From contig JAHAYB010000150.1 in assembly GCA_018384835.1 (NCBI GenBank), forward strand, positions 1-5,394: DNA of 5,394 bases. The letters run 5' to 3'. The stretch comes from Comamonas sp. (GTDB lineage: Bacteria; Pseudomonadota; Gammaproteobacteria; Burkholderiales; Burkholderiaceae_C). Position numbers and translations under genes: made by a program. The notes beneath the pieces are model-generated. The model made no database searches, had not been told where the DNA came from, and saw nothing but the letters and a program-made list of their open reading frames with translations. Of this stretch, positions 4,776-5,394 are shown piece by piece. Numbering within the stretch: position 1 is the first letter of the stretch; each line of letters begins with the position of its first letter.

Positions 4776-5394
4776 TTAAAGCAAGGGGGAGAACAGGCGG
4801 GCGCTGGCATCCAACAAGCGCTGGGCAAAGGGCTGCAAGCGCCCATAGGGGACGCTGCGTGCCTGCTGGCTGTCTTGCTCAAACTGTAAGGCCAAATCAT
4901 GGGCAAGCTGGGAGCCGTAAATCAGGGCGCAGACTTCGTAGTTCAGGCGAAAGCTGCGGTTATCAAAATTGGCCGTGCCCACCATGCCTAGCCAGTCATC
5001 GACTAACAAGGTTTTGGCGTGCAACATACGGCCTTGGTATTCGAGCACGCGCACGCCGTGCATTAGCAACTCGTCAAAATAAGAGCGGGCAGCGGCTGTA
5101 ACCAGGCGCGAATCACTACGCTCTGGCACCAGCACGCGCACATCCACCCCGCGCAGGGCGGCACTGGTCAAGGCCAGCACCAGCGCCTCGGTGGGCACAA
5201 AGTAAGGGGTGGTCAGCCATAGACGCTGGTGGGCGGCATGGCAGGCATCCAGCAGTACGCGGTGAATGGCTTCCAAGCTGCTGTCCGGCCCCGAGGCCAG
5301 CACCTGCCCCAGCAAAGCGCCCGAAAGCTGGCGCGGGAAATACGCTTGGTAACTGTGCGGCAACTGATGGCGTTGGTAATTCAGGGCGTAAGCC
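4776..5394 (-). CDS. Cardiolipin synthase (phospholipase D superfamily), C-terminal part, 5' end outside window
   Basis: Cardiolipin synthases of this type condense phospholipid head groups at the inner membrane to make cardiolipin. The - strand frame is open from the window edge to TAA (4778-4776), giving 205 visible residues; there is no reason to start it at the internal TTG at 5363. The second HKD motif is intact: His125-x-Lys127-x4-Asp132 (HAKTLLVD), followed by GTANFDNRSFRLNYEV (139-154). Upstream, LTTPYFVP (60-67) and GVDVRVLVPERSDS (82-95) are typical of the C-terminal PLD domain of ClsA-like enzymes. The first HKD motif and any N-terminal membrane helices lie outside the window, so ClsA, ClsB and ClsC types cannot be told apart with certainty; a related PLD-family phospholipid synthase is the alternative. 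It appears to be the upstream gene of a cls-sbcB pair. Confidence 0.88.
   Translation of the reverse strand, partial: AYALNYQRHQLPHSYQAYFPRQLSGALLGQVLASGPDSSLEAIHRVLLDACHAAHQRLWLTTPYFVPTEALVLALTSAALRGVDVRVLVPERSDSRLVTAAARSYFDELLMHGVRVLEYQGRMLHAKTLLVDDWLGMVGTANFDNRSFRLNYEVCALIYGSQLAHDLALQFEQDSQQARSVPYGRLQPFAQRLLDASARLFSPLL

Noticed and set aside
1..5394. CRISPR arrays, tRNA or rRNA genes, insertion sequences
   Set aside because: No repeat-spacer pattern, tRNA-like sequence or transposase frame was seen on either strand.

Overview
The window looks like chromosomal DNA from a betaproteobacterium, probably order Burkholderiales and perhaps Comamonadaceae-like. The evidence is a GC-rich core (hand counts of about 60-63% on sampled 60-base lines), strong use of GCC/CGC/CTG codons, and the set M16 peptidase - rsmD - coaD, which I recall as a common gene order in that group. 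The organism assignment is inference; the window has no rRNA or other taxonomic marker.

Layout, left to right. (1) Positions 1-471 hold the 3' end of an M16 (pitrilysin-type) peptidase gene, + strand, cut by the window edge. (2) Positions 472-2047 are a low-GC segment lying between two core genes without breaking either. It carries a HARE-type winged-helix/GIY-YIG nuclease fusion (581-1384, + strand) and a small protein with one predicted N-terminal membrane helix and no recognised family (1454-1906, + strand). Its right end has a cluster of short inverted repeats, a possible promoter and a C-rich tract just before rsmD. (3) Positions 2048-3303 hold rsmD (16S rRNA m2G966 methyltransferase) and coaD (phosphopantetheine adenylyltransferase), overlapping by an ATGA and so probably translationally coupled. 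(4) On the - strand, converging on coaD with only 2 bases between stop codons, is sbcB (exodeoxyribonuclease I). Upstream of it, in the same direction and 24 bases away, is the 3' part of a cardiolipin synthase gene that runs off the right edge.

Core genes: M16 acts in protein turnover, RsmD in ribosome modification, CoaD in coenzyme A synthesis, ExoI in 3'-5' degradation of single-stranded DNA during repair and recombination, and Cls in membrane phospholipid synthesis. They share no pathway; their grouping reflects chromosomal order and probably two short operons (rsmD-coaD and cls-sbcB).

The part most worth attention is the accessory insert. A nuclease with an intact GIY-YIG catalytic set, fused to a domain thought to read DNA or chromatin state, sits beside a small predicted membrane-anchored protein, with no methyltransferase nearby. 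This fits a candidate modification-dependent restriction or anti-phage module, but joint function is a hypothesis: the two genes differ in base composition and may have arrived separately.
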